Source: Chitinilyticum aquatile DSM 21506
GTDB lineage: Bacteria > Pseudomonadota > Gammaproteobacteria > Burkholderiales > Chitinibacteraceae
Length of the DNA stretch: 64,000 nucleotides
Direction: 5' to 3'
Assembly: GCF_000430805.1 (NCBI RefSeq)
Contig: NZ_AUMS01000004.1
Span: 310,001-374,000, forward strand
Shown here one piece after another: positions 15,090 through 23,966 of this stretch. A program made the translations under genes and the position numbers. Within the stretch, counting starts at the first letter, position 1, and every line of letters starts with the position of its first letter. The notes under the pieces were generated by a model, which was not told the origin of the DNA, searched no databases, and saw only the letters and a program-made list of their open reading frames with translations.

Positions 15090-15852
15090 CGGCATTGTGT
15101 TCGCGGAATTCCTTGATGATGTGTTGCTGCCGGCGGCTTACGGCGAGTCGCTCCGGCAAGTCCTTCAGTAATACCACCCAGTGCGTTTCGCTGCCATTGG
15201 GGACGCGCTCGAAACCGACCACGGCCTCGCGTGCCACCAGACAGTTGCGGTGGATGCGCACGAAGCGGCCGGCGAATTCGTCTTCCAGCCGGGTGAGTGA
15301 ATCTTCCAGCAGGAATTCGCGCTCGCGGGTGCGCAGCGTGATGTATTTCTGTTCCGCCTTGAGGTAGCAGGCGTCAGCCACCGGTACCAGGTGCACGCGG
15401 CCCCGTTCGCTGACGGTGAAATGCGTGCGCCCCTGTGCATCCGTATCCTGCCTGACTCCCTCGGGATGGGGTTGCTGCAGGTCAAGAACCCGGTGCAGCG
15501 CGGTCACGAGCCGATCATGGCGAATGGGCTTGAGCAGGTAATCGACCGCGCGCACGTCGAAGGCGGCTACGCCGTAATCCTCGAAGGCGGTGGCAAAGAT
15601 GACAGAGGGCGGGTGCTGCATGTCCAGCAGCTTGCGGGCAACCTCGATTCCGCTCATCTGCGGCATCTGGATATCGAGAATCACCAGATCGGCCGGGTGC
15701 TCGGCGAGCTGGACAAGGGTGGTCATGCCGTTGGTGGCGGTACCGATCACCACATGCGGAACGTCATTCTGGCAATCGGCCAGAATGTCTTGCAGGCGAT
15801 TCAGTGCCGGCAGCTCGTCATCGACGAGAAAGATGCGCAGCGGATTGCTCAT
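15082..15852 (-). CDS. LytTR response regulator, AlgR-like
   Basis: The 256-aa protein has a receiver domain (about 5-120: FLVDDELPA, phospho-acceptor Asp in LVILDIQMPQMSG, conserved Lys in YLLKPI) and a C-terminal LytTR DNA-binding domain (about 150-250: YLKAEQKYITLRTRERE, FVRIHRNCLV). It would be phosphorylated by the histidine kinase encoded immediately upstream, whose gene it overlaps by 35 bases. AlgR-type regulators control surface structures and motility in related bacteria; the target genes here are unknown. Confidence 0.88.
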   Translation of the reverse strand: MSNPLRIFLVDDELPALNRLQDILADCQNDVPHVVIGTATNGMTTLVQLAEHPADLVILDIQMPQMSGIEVARKLLDMQHPPSVIFATAFEDYGVAAFDVRAVDYLLKPIRHDRLVTALHRVLDLQQPHPEGVRQDTDAQGRTHFTVSERGRVHLVPVADACYLKAEQKYITLRTREREFLLEDSLTRLEDEFAGRFVRIHRNCLVAREAVVGFERVPNGSETHWVVLLKDLPERLAVSRRQQHIIKEFREHNADG

Positions 15853-16852
15853 CCGGCAACTCCTGGTAAGGCAAAACGATATGTACTTGATAATAGTCGC
15901 TATTGGCTTTTGTGCTCAGGCTGGCCTCGGCATCGAAATACAGCAGCAGGCGCTCGCGCACGTTTTCCAGTGCCATGCCGTTGCCACGATGCACCGGGCC
16001 GCCGGTGAAGTGCGGATTGCGGATGTCGATGTGCACATCGTTGCGCACACGGAAAACGTTGATCTGCACCACCCCGGTTTCCACTCTGGGCTCGATTCCA
16101 TGATAGACGGCGTTTTCCAAAAGTGGCTGCAGGATGAGTGCCGGAATTTTCGCCTTGCCCGGCATCTTGTCGATGTGCCATTCCACCTGCAGGCGATCAC
16201 CGAGGCGCACCTTTTCGATGTCCAGATAGCCGCGCGCGAGCTCCACTTCGCGCTCCAGTGTCGACATCCTGTCGTGCTTGCCCATGGCAACTCGAAACAG
16301 GTCGGAGAGGTTCATCAGCAGTAGCTCGGCCTTTTTCGGCTCGCTGCGGATCAGCGACAGCACGGCATTGAGGCTGTTGAAAAAAAAGTGCGGGCGGATG
16401 CGCGCCTGCAGCGCTGCCAGCCTTGCTTCGGACAGGCGTGGAGACAGCGCGCGCATCCAGAGCCGGTAATAGCTCAGCAGCGCAATCGTCACGCCCAGCG
16501 CCAGGATTTCCTGCCGCAAAAACAGCGTGGGCGGGGCGATACCCAGTGTTTCGCGCATGAAGCGGTAGACGAAGAACACCAGCAGCATCACGATCAGCAC
16601 CACCACTATCACGCCAGCGCGATAGCTCAGGCGCTGCAACCGTTTCTGCAGCACGGCCAGCAGGCCGAGCGCCGGCAGCAGGATGGGCTCGATCCAAAGC
16701 ACGGTATTGGCCAGCTCGGCATTCCAGTCCTGCCAGCTGTTGATGGTGCCCAGCACGCTGAACATGGCACCGAGGTGTACCAGCACCATCGCGCGCAGGA
16801 TCACGCCCATATTGCGGAAATCCGGCAGTTGCGCCGGGATGTCGTCATTCAT
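15818..16852 (-). CDS. Sensor histidine kinase of the LytS/AlgZ type
   Basis: This 344-aa protein has four to five membrane segments in its first 145 residues, then the His_kinase domain with the phospho-acceptor motif ARIRPHFFFNSLNAVLSLI and a HATPase domain with LLENAVYHGIEP and GNGMALENVRERL. It lacks a periplasmic sensor domain, so the membrane part itself is the likely sensor. It is the first gene of an operon with an AlgR-like regulator and a DUF2721 protein, and is divergent from comM. Confidence 0.88.
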   Translation of the reverse strand: MNDDIPAQLPDFRNMGVILRAMVLVHLGAMFSVLGTINSWQDWNAELANTVLWIEPILLPALGLLAVLQKRLQRLSYRAGVIVVVLIVMLLVFFVYRFMRETLGIAPPTLFLRQEILALGVTIALLSYYRLWMRALSPRLSEARLAALQARIRPHFFFNSLNAVLSLIRSEPKKAELLLMNLSDLFRVAMGKHDRMSTLEREVELARGYLDIEKVRLGDRLQVEWHIDKMPGKAKIPALILQPLLENAVYHGIEPRVETGVVQINVFRVRNDVHIDIRNPHFTGGPVHRGNGMALENVRERLLLYFDAEASLSTKANSDYYQVHIVLPYQELPDEQSAAHLSRR

Positions 16853-16915
16853 GCTTACCCTTCAATCGCTTATGACTTACATTGATTACAACAATAGCAG
16901 GATCAGGAGTGCTCG

Positions 16916-18409
16916 ATGTCGCTTGCGGTGGTACAGGCCCGGGGGCTGGATGGCTGGCATGCCCAGGCAGTCAGCGTGGAAGTGCATCTCGCCAACGGTC
17001 TGCCGGCGTGCACCATTGTAGGCCTGCCGGAAGCCGAAGTGCGCGAGGCGCGCGACCGCGTGCGCGCGGCACTCACGGTGGCCGGTTTCGAGTTTCCGGC
17101 GCGGCGCATCACCATCAATCTGGCGCCGGCCGAGCTGCCGAAAGCGGCCGGACATTTCGACCTGCCGATTGCCATCGGCATTCTGGCCGCCAGCGGGCAG
17201 ATTCCTGCTGATAGCCTCAAGGATTACGAATTTGCCGGCGAGCTGGCGCTGACCGGCGAATTGCGCCCGGTGCGTGGCGCACTGGCGCTGGCGGTGGCGG
17301 CCAGGCAGAACGGGCATGCATTGTTCATTTCTGCCGCCAGTGCGCCGGAAGCGGCGCTGGTGCCACAGGCCACCGTGTTTGCCGCTGGCCATCTGCTGGA
17401 AGTCTGTCGGCACCTTTCTGGGGTATCGGTGTTGCAGCCCTTTGTTTCAGAGTGCTCTGAGGCAATACCTGCCTACCCTGATCTGCAGGACGTCAAGGGG
17501 CAACAGGCGGCGAAGCGGGCGCTGGAAATTGCCGCCGCCGGTGGTCATTCGCTGCTGCTGATCGGCCCGCCGGGCACCGGCAAATCGATGCTGGCGCAAC
17601 GCCTGCCCGGCCTGCTGCCACGGCTGGCACTCGATGAAGCACTGGAAAGCGCGGCGCTGCAATCGCTGGGCTCGGGCGGGCTGCGCAGCGAGCAGTTCGG
17701 TGTGCGCCCCTTTCGCTCGCCGCACCATACCGCCAGCAGCGTCGCGCTGGTCGGCGGCGGCAGTGTGCCGCAGCCGGGGGAGATTTCGCTGGCACATCAT
17801 GGCGTGCTGTTTCTCGACGAGCTGCCGGAATTTGACCGCAAGGTGCTGGAAGTGCTGCGCGAGCCGCTGGAAAACGGCCGCATCCATATCTCGCGAGCCG
17901 GCAGGCAGGCCGAATTCCCGGCGCGATTCCAGCTCATCGCCACCATGAACCCCTGTCCCTGCGGTTATCAGGGGCACCCGAAAAAAGCCTGTCGCTGTAC
18001 CGTTGACCAGATTGCACGCTATCGCAGCCGCATCTCCGGCCCCTTGCTGGACCGCATCGACATGGTGATCGAGGTGCCTGCGCTGCCGGAAGATGCACTG
18101 GCCGCCGCCGAGCGCGGCGAGGCATCGCAGCTGGTGGCCGGGCGGGTGGCCGGTGCGCACGTGGTGCAGCGGCAACGCCAGCAATCCAGCAATGCGGCGC
18201 TCGACGTCGCCGCCACCGAACTGCATTGCGCGCTGGGCGAAGATGCCCGCCAGCTGCTGCAGCAGGCGATGCAGAAGCTGCAATTGTCGGCGCGTGCTTA
18301 CCACCGCATCCTGCGCGTGGCTCGGACGATTGCCGACCTGGCTGGCGAAGCGGCAATCGGCAAGATGCACATTGCCGAAGCCGTGCGCTACCGGCGTTCG
18401 CTGGATTGA
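16916..18409 (+). CDS. comM: ComM/YifB-family Mg-chelatase-like AAA+ ATPase
   Basis: This 497-aa protein has the ComM architecture: N-terminal ChlI-like domain (about 20-145, LANGLPACTIVGLPE), AAA+ ATPase with Walker A GPPGTGKSMLA (about 220) and Walker B FLDELPEF (about 302), and a C-terminal domain with YHRILRVARTIADLAG. ComM is a hexameric helicase that promotes branch migration during integration of transformed DNA, so the organism may be naturally competent. The start at 16916 follows CAGGAG. The linker between the N-terminal and AAA+ domains (residues about 169-185) is encoded by an embedded copy of the 49-bp repeat, but the reading frame stays open. Confidence 0.92.
   Translation: MSLAVVQARGLDGWHAQAVSVEVHLANGLPACTIVGLPEAEVREARDRVRAALTVAGFEFPARRITINLAPAELPKAAGHFDLPIAIGILAASGQIPADSLKDYEFAGELALTGELRPVRGALALAVAARQNGHALFISAASAPEAALVPQATVFAAGHLLEVCRHLSGVSVLQPFVSECSEAIPAYPDLQDVKGQQAAKRALEIAAAGGHSLLLIGPPGTGKSMLAQRLPGLLPRLALDEALESAALQSLGSGGLRSEQFGVRPFRSPHHTASSVALVGGGSVPQPGEISLAHHGVLFLDELPEFDRKVLEVLREPLENGRIHISRAGRQAEFPARFQLIATMNPCPCGYQGHPKKACRCTVDQIARYRSRISGPLLDRIDMVIEVPALPEDALAAAERGEASQLVAGRVAGAHVVQRQRQQSSNAALDVAATELHCALGEDARQLLQQAMQKLQLSARAYHRILRVARTIADLAGEAAIGKMHIAEAVRYRRSLD
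17421..17470. repeat. 49/50-bp palindromic repeat embedded in the comM reading frame
   Basis: The right arm (TGCTCTGAGGCAATACC) matches the family right arm GGCTGTGAGGCAATACC at 15 of 17 positions; the left arm is GGGTATCGGTGTTGCAGCC, and the loop is 13 bases. It encodes the variable linker between the ComM domains without a stop codon. Confidence 0.75.
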
Positions 18410-18452
18410 CGGATGCCGGCTGCAGCGTGTCGGGTATGTTGCTGATAATAAG

Positions 18453-18501
18453 GGGTATATGGCTGCAGCCATTAAATCAAAATGGCCACCAGCATATATG
18501 C
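18453..18501. repeat. 49-bp palindromic repeat, copy 4
   Basis: Arms GGGTATATGGCTGCAGCC and GGCCACCAGCATATATGC around ATTAAATCAAAAT. It lies between the convergent comM and sensor-kinase genes. Confidence 0.85.
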
Positions 18502-18520
18502 CATGATGTATTGGCTGTGT

Positions 18521-20698
18521 TCAGAGCGTCAGGCTGGCCGGCAGTTCGATGCGGTAACGCAGCCCGGCGCCCGGCCTGCTGCTGGCACTGATGCGCCCCT
18601 GCAGCAGGCCGGTGACGCTGCTGTAGACCATGAAGGTGCCCAGCCCGTGATGCTGGCCGAATTGCGAGGTGTAGAAGGGGTCGAACAGCCTGGAGAGTTC
18701 CGCTTCGTCCAGGCCGCGCCCGTTGTCGGCAAATTCCAGCACAATCCCGTGTTCCGTGGTGGTAACGGTGAGGGTGATATGCCCGGCCTGCCGTTCGCGC
18801 AGGCCGTGGACGAGTGCATTGTCGATCAGCCGCTCCAGCACCTGCCACAGCACATTGCGGTAGCTCATCACGGTGATGCCGGGCGGGCAGCTGAATGCCA
18901 GCGTGTGGCCGGCCTCCTGCAAACGCGAGCGGTATTGCCCGGCGAGTTCAGTCAGCAGGGTATCGAAATGGATGGTTTGTGGCAGTTCGCTATCCTCGGC
19001 CTGGCCGATCTGGCGCAGGTTCTGGATCAGGCCGATGGCGCGCTGGATATTACGCAGGATGAGCGAATTGGTTTCCTGGCTCTGTTCCAGCTGGCGCAGC
19101 ACTTCGGATTTGCTGATGTTGTTGCCCGCCAGTGCCTGGCTGAGCTTGTTCTGGTCGTCCAGCAGGCTGCTGATGGCGGTGAGTGCCACGCCCAGTGGCG
19201 TGTTCAGTTCGTGCGCCATGCCGGACGTGAGCCGGCCCAGTGCGGCCATCTTGCGACCTTCCACCATGCGTTCCTGCGTCTCTCCCAGCTCGGCCAGCGC
19301 GCTGGCCAGTTCTTCGTTCACCTGCTGCAGTGAGCGCGTGCGTTCGACGACTTTTTCTTCCAGCTGTTCGGCGTGTTCCTGCAGGGCGCCGAGGTAGCTG
19401 CTGCGTTCGCTGGCAATGCGGGCGACCCGCTCGAACCATGGTGTCCAGAAGGCCGGCACGTCGGGCGCGGACTGCAGCGGGTTGGCATCGACGGCAAACA
19501 CGAAATCGGCCAGGCCCAGCGCCGGGCGGGTGTAGAAGCGGTGCAGCAACCATACCAGCAGCATCAGAAGAAGCATGCCCAGCAGGGAAAACAGCAGGTA
19601 GTTGTCGAGCAGGTCGCTGGCGACGCGATCCAGCTCGGCGTGACCAATGTGGCAGTACAGCTGCCAGGGCGTGCCGGCAATCGGCAGCACCAGCCAGTAG
19701 CGCTCGCCCAGGCTGACGAATTGCCCGCCGGGTTGCTGTCGCTGCAGTTGCGGCCATTGCGGCAGGAGCTGCGCGGCCTGCAGCGGCTGGCTTAGCCCCT
19801 TGAGGCTGCCCAGCGAATCGCCGAGTAGCTGTCCCTTCTGGTCGATGATCATGGTCTGCAGCAACGGCAGGCGGTTGTCCTGCAAGGCTCGGTCGAGCAT
19901 GGACAGCGTGATGTCGGCGCCGACCGCACCGGCATAATCGCTGCCTTGATACACGGGGGCGAGCAGCGACACCATCATGCCCTTGCCGCCGCTGTCCATG
20001 TACGGCGTGGTCCACTGCAGCTGGCGCTGCGGATTGCGTTGCGGCCCGGCGAGCTGGACGGGAAGGGTTCCGCCGGCATCGTAAATGATGCCCAGCGCTT
20101 CATCGATATCCTTGCTGGCGGTCGCATCCAGCACTTCCTTGCGGCTCAGGCCCGGGTAGAGCAGGCTGTAGCGCTGTGCCGCATCGTAGTAGTAACTCCA
20201 TTGCAGTTCGGGATGGGCGGCGTGCGCGCTGCCGGCCAATTGGCCTAGCTGCAGCGTGGCGGCCAGCAGCAGGCGTTCCCGTGCCGGCAGGCTTGCCGCC
20301 TCGGCGGGCCGGTTGTGCGGCCAGAAACCGCTGTGGACATACAGCGTTCCCAGGCTTTGCGCCAGTGGCGAGCCCAGCTGGTCGAATGGCGTATCGGGAG
20401 GCAGGGAACCTGGCAGGCGGGCTAGCAGGCTGGTATCGGCCAACTCCGGCGTAGCCAGGATGCGCTGCATGCCGTTCTGCAGGGTAATGACATGGTGGCG
20501 GGCATTGCCGACCTTCTGCTCAAGCAGCATTTCCTGCTGGCGAGCGGCGATGCGCAGCGTGTCGAGTTGCTCGCCATAGACCTTCTGCCGCAGCTGTACG
20601 TTCAGCGCGACCACCGCCCCGACCAGCAGCGCAAGCATGGTCAGCAGCAGCAGGAAATAGGGGCGCTTGAGTGCGCTGGTACGGGTCTGGTGATCCAT
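18521..20698 (-). CDS. Large membrane sensor histidine kinase with periplasmic sensor domain
   Basis: This 725-aa protein has a membrane segment at about 14-36, a long periplasmic region (37-355) that resembles a double Cache sensor (YMDSGGKGMMVSLLAPVYQ, GAVGADITLSML), a second membrane segment (about 360-382) and a cytoplasmic coiled coil. The kinase core follows, with MAALGRLTSGMAHELNTPLG containing the phospho-His, then NALVHGL, DNGRGLDEAEL and GLGTFM motifs of the ATPase domain. No partner regulator is adjacent. The ATG at 20698 follows AAGG; the frame is open far upstream but that part is antisense to tyrS and not real. Confidence 0.88.
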   Translation of the reverse strand: MDHQTRTSALKRPYFLLLLTMLALLVGAVVALNVQLRQKVYGEQLDTLRIAARQQEMLLEQKVGNARHHVITLQNGMQRILATPELADTSLLARLPGSLPPDTPFDQLGSPLAQSLGTLYVHSGFWPHNRPAEAASLPARERLLLAATLQLGQLAGSAHAAHPELQWSYYYDAAQRYSLLYPGLSRKEVLDATASKDIDEALGIIYDAGGTLPVQLAGPQRNPQRQLQWTTPYMDSGGKGMMVSLLAPVYQGSDYAGAVGADITLSMLDRALQDNRLPLLQTMIIDQKGQLLGDSLGSLKGLSQPLQAAQLLPQWPQLQRQQPGGQFVSLGERYWLVLPIAGTPWQLYCHIGHAELDRVASDLLDNYLLFSLLGMLLLMLLVWLLHRFYTRPALGLADFVFAVDANPLQSAPDVPAFWTPWFERVARIASERSSYLGALQEHAEQLEEKVVERTRSLQQVNEELASALAELGETQERMVEGRKMAALGRLTSGMAHELNTPLGVALTAISSLLDDQNKLSQALAGNNISKSEVLRQLEQSQETNSLILRNIQRAIGLIQNLRQIGQAEDSELPQTIHFDTLLTELAGQYRSRLQEAGHTLAFSCPPGITVMSYRNVLWQVLERLIDNALVHGLRERQAGHITLTVTTTEHGIVLEFADNGRGLDEAELSRLFDPFYTSQFGQHHGLGTFMVYSSVTGLLQGRISASSRPGAGLRYRIELPASLTL

Positions 20699-20854
20699 GA
20701 CCTTGGCTGGGCGAACGGATATCCCCACTCTAAGCCGGAAAACCCGGCTCGACAAAAACAATGCGCCGCCTGCCTGACAAAATGCACACAGCAGGGCTCG
20801 CCCCCTTTGCGGTAGAATCAGCGGTTTTGATTGCCGATTTTCCGGGAGCCAACC

Positions 20855-22129
20855 ATGCACCAGTCCACCCTGATTCAGGACCTGAGCGATCGCGGCCTGA
20901 TCGCCCAGACCACCGATCTCGCCGCCCTTGACGAACTGCTGGCGAAAGAGAGTGTGACGCTGTATTGCGGCTTTGACCCGACCGCTGACAGCCTGCACAT
21001 CGGTTCGCTGGTACCGATTCTGGTGCTCAAGCGCTTCCAGCAGGCCGGCCACAAGCCGATTGCGCTGGTGGGCGGCGCCACCGGCATGATTGGCGACCCG
21101 AGCTTCAAGGCGACGGAACGGAAATTGAACACGCCTGACGTGATCGAAGGCTGGGTGGGCAAGATCCGCGACCAGGTATCGCCCTTCCTGAGCTTTGAAG
21201 GCAGCAATGCGGCCATCATGGCCAACAACTACGACTGGTTCGGCGGCATGGGCGCGCTGGAATTCCTGCGCGACATCGGCAAGTACTTCTCGGTCAACGC
21301 CATGATCAAGAAAGAGGCCGTGCAGCAGCGCATCGCCCGCGAAGACCAGGGCATCAGCTACACCGAATTCTCCTACAGCCTGCTGCAGGGTTACGACTTC
21401 ACTGAACTGAACCGCCGCCACAACTGCGTGTTGCAGATCGGTGGCTCCGACCAGTGGGGCAACATCACCGCCGGCACCGACCTCACCCGCCGCCTGAACC
21501 AGACCCACGTGTTCGGGCTGACCCTGCCGCTGGTGACCAAATCCGACGGCACCAAATTCGGTAAAACTGAGACCGGCACCATCTGGCTGGATGCGAAAAA
21601 GACCTCGCCCTACGCCTTCTACCAGTTCTGGCTGAACACGGCGGATGCCGACGTGTACAAGTTCCTGAAGTACTTCTCCTTCCTGTCCGCTGCGGAAATC
21701 GACGCGATTGAAGCGGCCGACAAGGCCAGCGGCACCAAGCCGGAAGCGCAGCGCATCCTGGCTGAGAATGTCACCCGCACCGTGCATGGCGAAGCGGCAG
21801 TGGAAGCGGCACAGCGCATTTCCAAGCACCTGTTCAGCGAATCGCTCGCCGCCCTCACTGAAAACGACTTCGAACAGCTTGCACAGGACGGCATGCCGAG
21901 CGTGCAACTGGGCCGCGACGTCGCCGGCCTGATCGATGCGCTGGCTGCAGCGGGTCTCGCCAAATCCAAGAGCGAGGCGCGCACCTTTATCCAGAGCGGT
22001 GCGGTAACGGTGAACGGTGCCAAGGTCGACAGCCTGGAACACGTGTTTGCGGACACCGAGCGCCTGTTCGGCCGCTACACGATGCTCAAGCGCGGCAAGA
22101 AGAACTACGCGCTGGTGGTGTGGCAGTAA
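20855..22129 (+). CDS. tyrS: Tyrosyl-tRNA synthetase
   Basis: The 424-aa class I synthetase has the HIGH-like signature SLHIGSL near residue 46, the tyrosine-binding [15 protein letters not shown] near 195, a KMSKS-type loop KFGKTE near 232 and a C-terminal S4 RNA-binding domain ([17 protein letters not shown]). It charges tRNA-Tyr in the cytoplasm and is essential. The ATG at 20855 follows GGGAG. It is transcribed divergently from the sensor kinase gene and is closed by a terminator hairpin. Confidence 0.97.
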   Translation: MHQSTLIQDLSDRGLIAQTTDLAALDELLAKESVTLYCGFDPTADSLHIGSLVPILVLKRFQQAGHKPIALVGGATGMIGDPSFKATERKLNTPDVIEGWVGKIRDQVSPFLSFEGSNAAIMANNYDWFGGMGALEFLRDIGKYFSVNAMIKKEAVQQRIAREDQGISYTEFSYSLLQGYDFTELNRRHNCVLQIGGSDQWGNITAGTDLTRRLNQTHVFGLTLPLVTKSDGTKFGKTETGTIWLDAKKTSPYAFYQFWLNTADADVYKFLKYFSFLSAAEIDAIEAADKASGTKPEAQRILAENVTRTVHGEAAVEAAQRISKHLFSESLAALTENDFEQLAQDGMPSVQLGRDVAGLIDALAAAGLAKSKSEARTFIQSGAVTVNGAKVDSLEHVFADTERLFGRYTMLKRGKKNYALVVWQ

Positions 22130-22150
22130 GTCTTTCCGCCATCTGAAAAA

Positions 22151-22185
22151 CAACAGCGCCACCCTTGCGGTGGCGTTGCTGTTTT
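22151..22185 (+). terminator. Rho-independent terminator of tyrS
   Basis: AACAGC-GCCACC pairs with GGTGGC-GTT-GCTGTT (small bulge), with a short CTTGC loop and a T run. It begins 21 bases after the tyrS stop codon. Confidence 0.8.
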
Positions 22186-22255
22186 ACATGAAACGCTACC
22201 GGAGAATGGGCGCGCTGGTTTGCCACGGGTTTGGGCGATGGTGCATCATGCCTTC

Positions 22256-22732
22256 ATGCTGAATCCGATCCATAACCATCTCGCCCAGCCGCTGGTCTGG
22301 CTACTATTCGCGGTGTTGTTTGGTGTGTCGCCCCCTGGCCTAGCGCACTGCAAGCTGCAGCCGATTCCCGATCATGCTGCCGGTTTCCAAACGGTCGTCG
22401 GTGAATTGCATCAGGAAGGCGGAGATGGTGATGTTGCCAAACCGGCCTGGCTGGGACCGATTCGTGCCGGTCAATGCACGCTGGATAGCGAGCTGTTTCA
22501 CGGCCCGTTGGCGCTGGCTGATGCGCGTTATCTGTTTGTGGTCAGTTATTCCGGCAGTACGCAGTGGCTGACGGCCTATGATCTGAAAACGTGCCGCCAG
22601 CACTGGCGCAGTGCGGCGCTGTTTGGCCAGATTTCGCTACAGACCGATGCTTACCATTACCGGGCTGCTGAAGCGGATTATCGCTTCATTGCCGACAAGC
22701 ATTGTCACTTGCGACAACATCCAGGCCGGTAG
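22256..22732 (+). CDS. Putative secreted protein of unknown function
   Basis: The 158-aa frame begins with a plausible signal peptide (hydrophobic segment PLVWLLFAVLFGVSPPGLAH, cleavage near residue 30) and contains four cysteines in the mature part, which could form disulfides. I do not recognise a family. The start is uncertain: the ATG at 22256 gives the best signal peptide, but no clear Shine-Dalgarno sequence is present. It follows the tyrS terminator, so it needs its own promoter. The 3' end is followed by 235 bases without a gene except a parS-like site. Confidence 0.55.
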   Translation: MLNPIHNHLAQPLVWLLFAVLFGVSPPGLAHCKLQPIPDHAAGFQTVVGELHQEGGDGDVAKPAWLGPIRAGQCTLDSELFHGPLALADARYLFVVSYSGSTQWLTAYDLKTCRQHWRSAALFGQISLQTDAYHYRAAEADYRFIADKHCHLRQHPGR

Positions 22733-22830
22733 CCGACCATTGCACCAATATGGCTTTCTTTTCCGTAAGATTGTCCTCCCTATTGCAAAAACGCCGGCTG
22801 GTTGCCGCTGCGCCGGCCGGCAGCGGTGGA

Positions 22831-22846
22831 TGTTTCATGTGAAACA
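22831..22846. other. parS: parS-like ParB-binding site (one mismatch)
   Basis: TGTTTCATGTGAAACA differs from the conserved bacterial parS sequence TGTTTCACGTGAAACA at one central position and remains a near-perfect palindrome. It is intergenic and is the leftmost of five such sites between 22.8 and 38.7 kb. Confidence 0.75.
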
Positions 22847-22967
22847 TCGGTAGTGCCGCTGCAGTGTGGTAACCGTGCGCCGGTTATCCACCGTTCCGCC
22901 ATTTTTCCTTACAGGCTGGCCGCGCTGGCTGGTATAAATGATTGGGTTCAGCCTGAGGGAGATCATC

Positions 22968-23720
22968 ATGCGGCGCGCCTTGCTGACGCCGGTTTTTGCG
23001 CTGCTGTGCGGCTTGGCTGCGGCGGAAACCATCACCATCAATGCCGAGGACGACTGGGCGCCGTTTTCCAGTCTCGACCGGGCTGCTGGCAAGCCGCAGG
23101 GCTTTGCCGTCGATGTGGTGCGCGCGGCCTTTGCCAGCCAGGGCGTTACCGTGCAGTTTCGCGTGGTGCCGTTCACGCGCTGCCTGCGCGAGGTGCAGGC
23201 CAATACGGCGCTGGCGTGCTTCAATATCGAGAAAACCGGCTACAACGTGAAGGATTTTGTCTGGCATGCCACGCCATTGCTTGACGAGCCGCTGGCGATT
23301 TTTGCCCGTAAGCCCTACAAGCGCCAGCTGACGGTTGACGATCTGGCCGGCCGGCGCGTGGCGCTGACGCGGGATTACACCTATCCGTCCAGCCTGATGA
23401 ACCAGCCCGGGCTGGTGAAAGATTATGCAGGCAGCGACGAGCAGCAGTTGCGCAAGCTGCTGGCCGGGCGCGTCGATTTCGCGGTCATCAATGTGCATCC
23501 GGCGCGACGGCTGCTGTTTGGCAATCCCGATTTTCTCGGGCAGCTGCACGAGGTTGGCCAGGTGAATGTGGCGCAGTTCTATGTCGGCTTTGCACCGCAG
23601 AATCCGGCCTCGCGCCGTTATGCCGAGCTGCTCGACAAGGGCTTGGCAACGCTGCGCGCCAATGGCCAGTATGCTCTCATGCAGCGGCAGCTGGAACAGC
23701 AGCTGGCCACGGCCCCCTGA
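22968..23720 (+). CDS. Periplasmic amino-acid-type solute-binding protein (SBP family 3)
   Basis: This 250-aa protein has a signal peptide (about 1-19, ending GLAAA) and the two-lobe family-3 binding-protein fold, with INAEDDWAPFSS at the mature N-terminus and GFAVDVVRAAFASQGV. No ABC permease or ATPase genes are adjacent, so it may serve a distant transporter or act in signalling. The ATG at 22968 follows GAGGGAG. It lies immediately downstream of the first parS-like site. Confidence 0.8.
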   Translation: MRRALLTPVFALLCGLAAAETITINAEDDWAPFSSLDRAAGKPQGFAVDVVRAAFASQGVTVQFRVVPFTRCLREVQANTALACFNIEKTGYNVKDFVWHATPLLDEPLAIFARKPYKRQLTVDDLAGRRVALTRDYTYPSSLMNQPGLVKDYAGSDEQQLRKLLAGRVDFAVINVHPARRLLFGNPDFLGQLHEVGQVNVAQFYVGFAPQNPASRRYAELLDKGLATLRANGQYALMQRQLEQQLATAP

Positions 23721-23763
23721 TTCCCGCTTGGGCGTTCTGGAACTCACTTACTTGATTGTACGA

Positions 23764-23812
23764 GGGTATTGCCATATGGCCATTTAATTAAATTGGCTGT
23801 ATGGCAATACAT
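23764..23812. repeat. 49-bp palindromic repeat, copy 5
   Basis: Arms GGGTATTGCCATATGGCC and GGCTGTATGGCAATACAT pair over most of their length; the middle of both arms differs from the consensus in a compensating way. Confidence 0.88.
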
Positions 23813-23966
23813 GTCCACGTATTGGGCGGCTGCATCCCGCTTGGCAAAACAGCAAGAACGGACAAGTGCCCATGCCGGCTTGCGGCCATGCTGAATGCAG
23901 CGCTGGTGTAGACATTCGTGCTGCGCCATCCCGCCGCCGGCTGCGGTGTGTGTGAAGGAGCTGATC

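Noticed and set aside
18521-22162. Very long minus-strand frame running through tyrS
   Set aside because: The part beyond 20698 is antisense to tyrS, a certain gene; it is a high-GC shadow frame.
22180-22195. parS-like sequence TGTTTTACATGAAACG after tyrS
   Set aside because: It has three mismatches and overlaps the T run of the tyrS terminator, so it is below the quality of the five reported sites.
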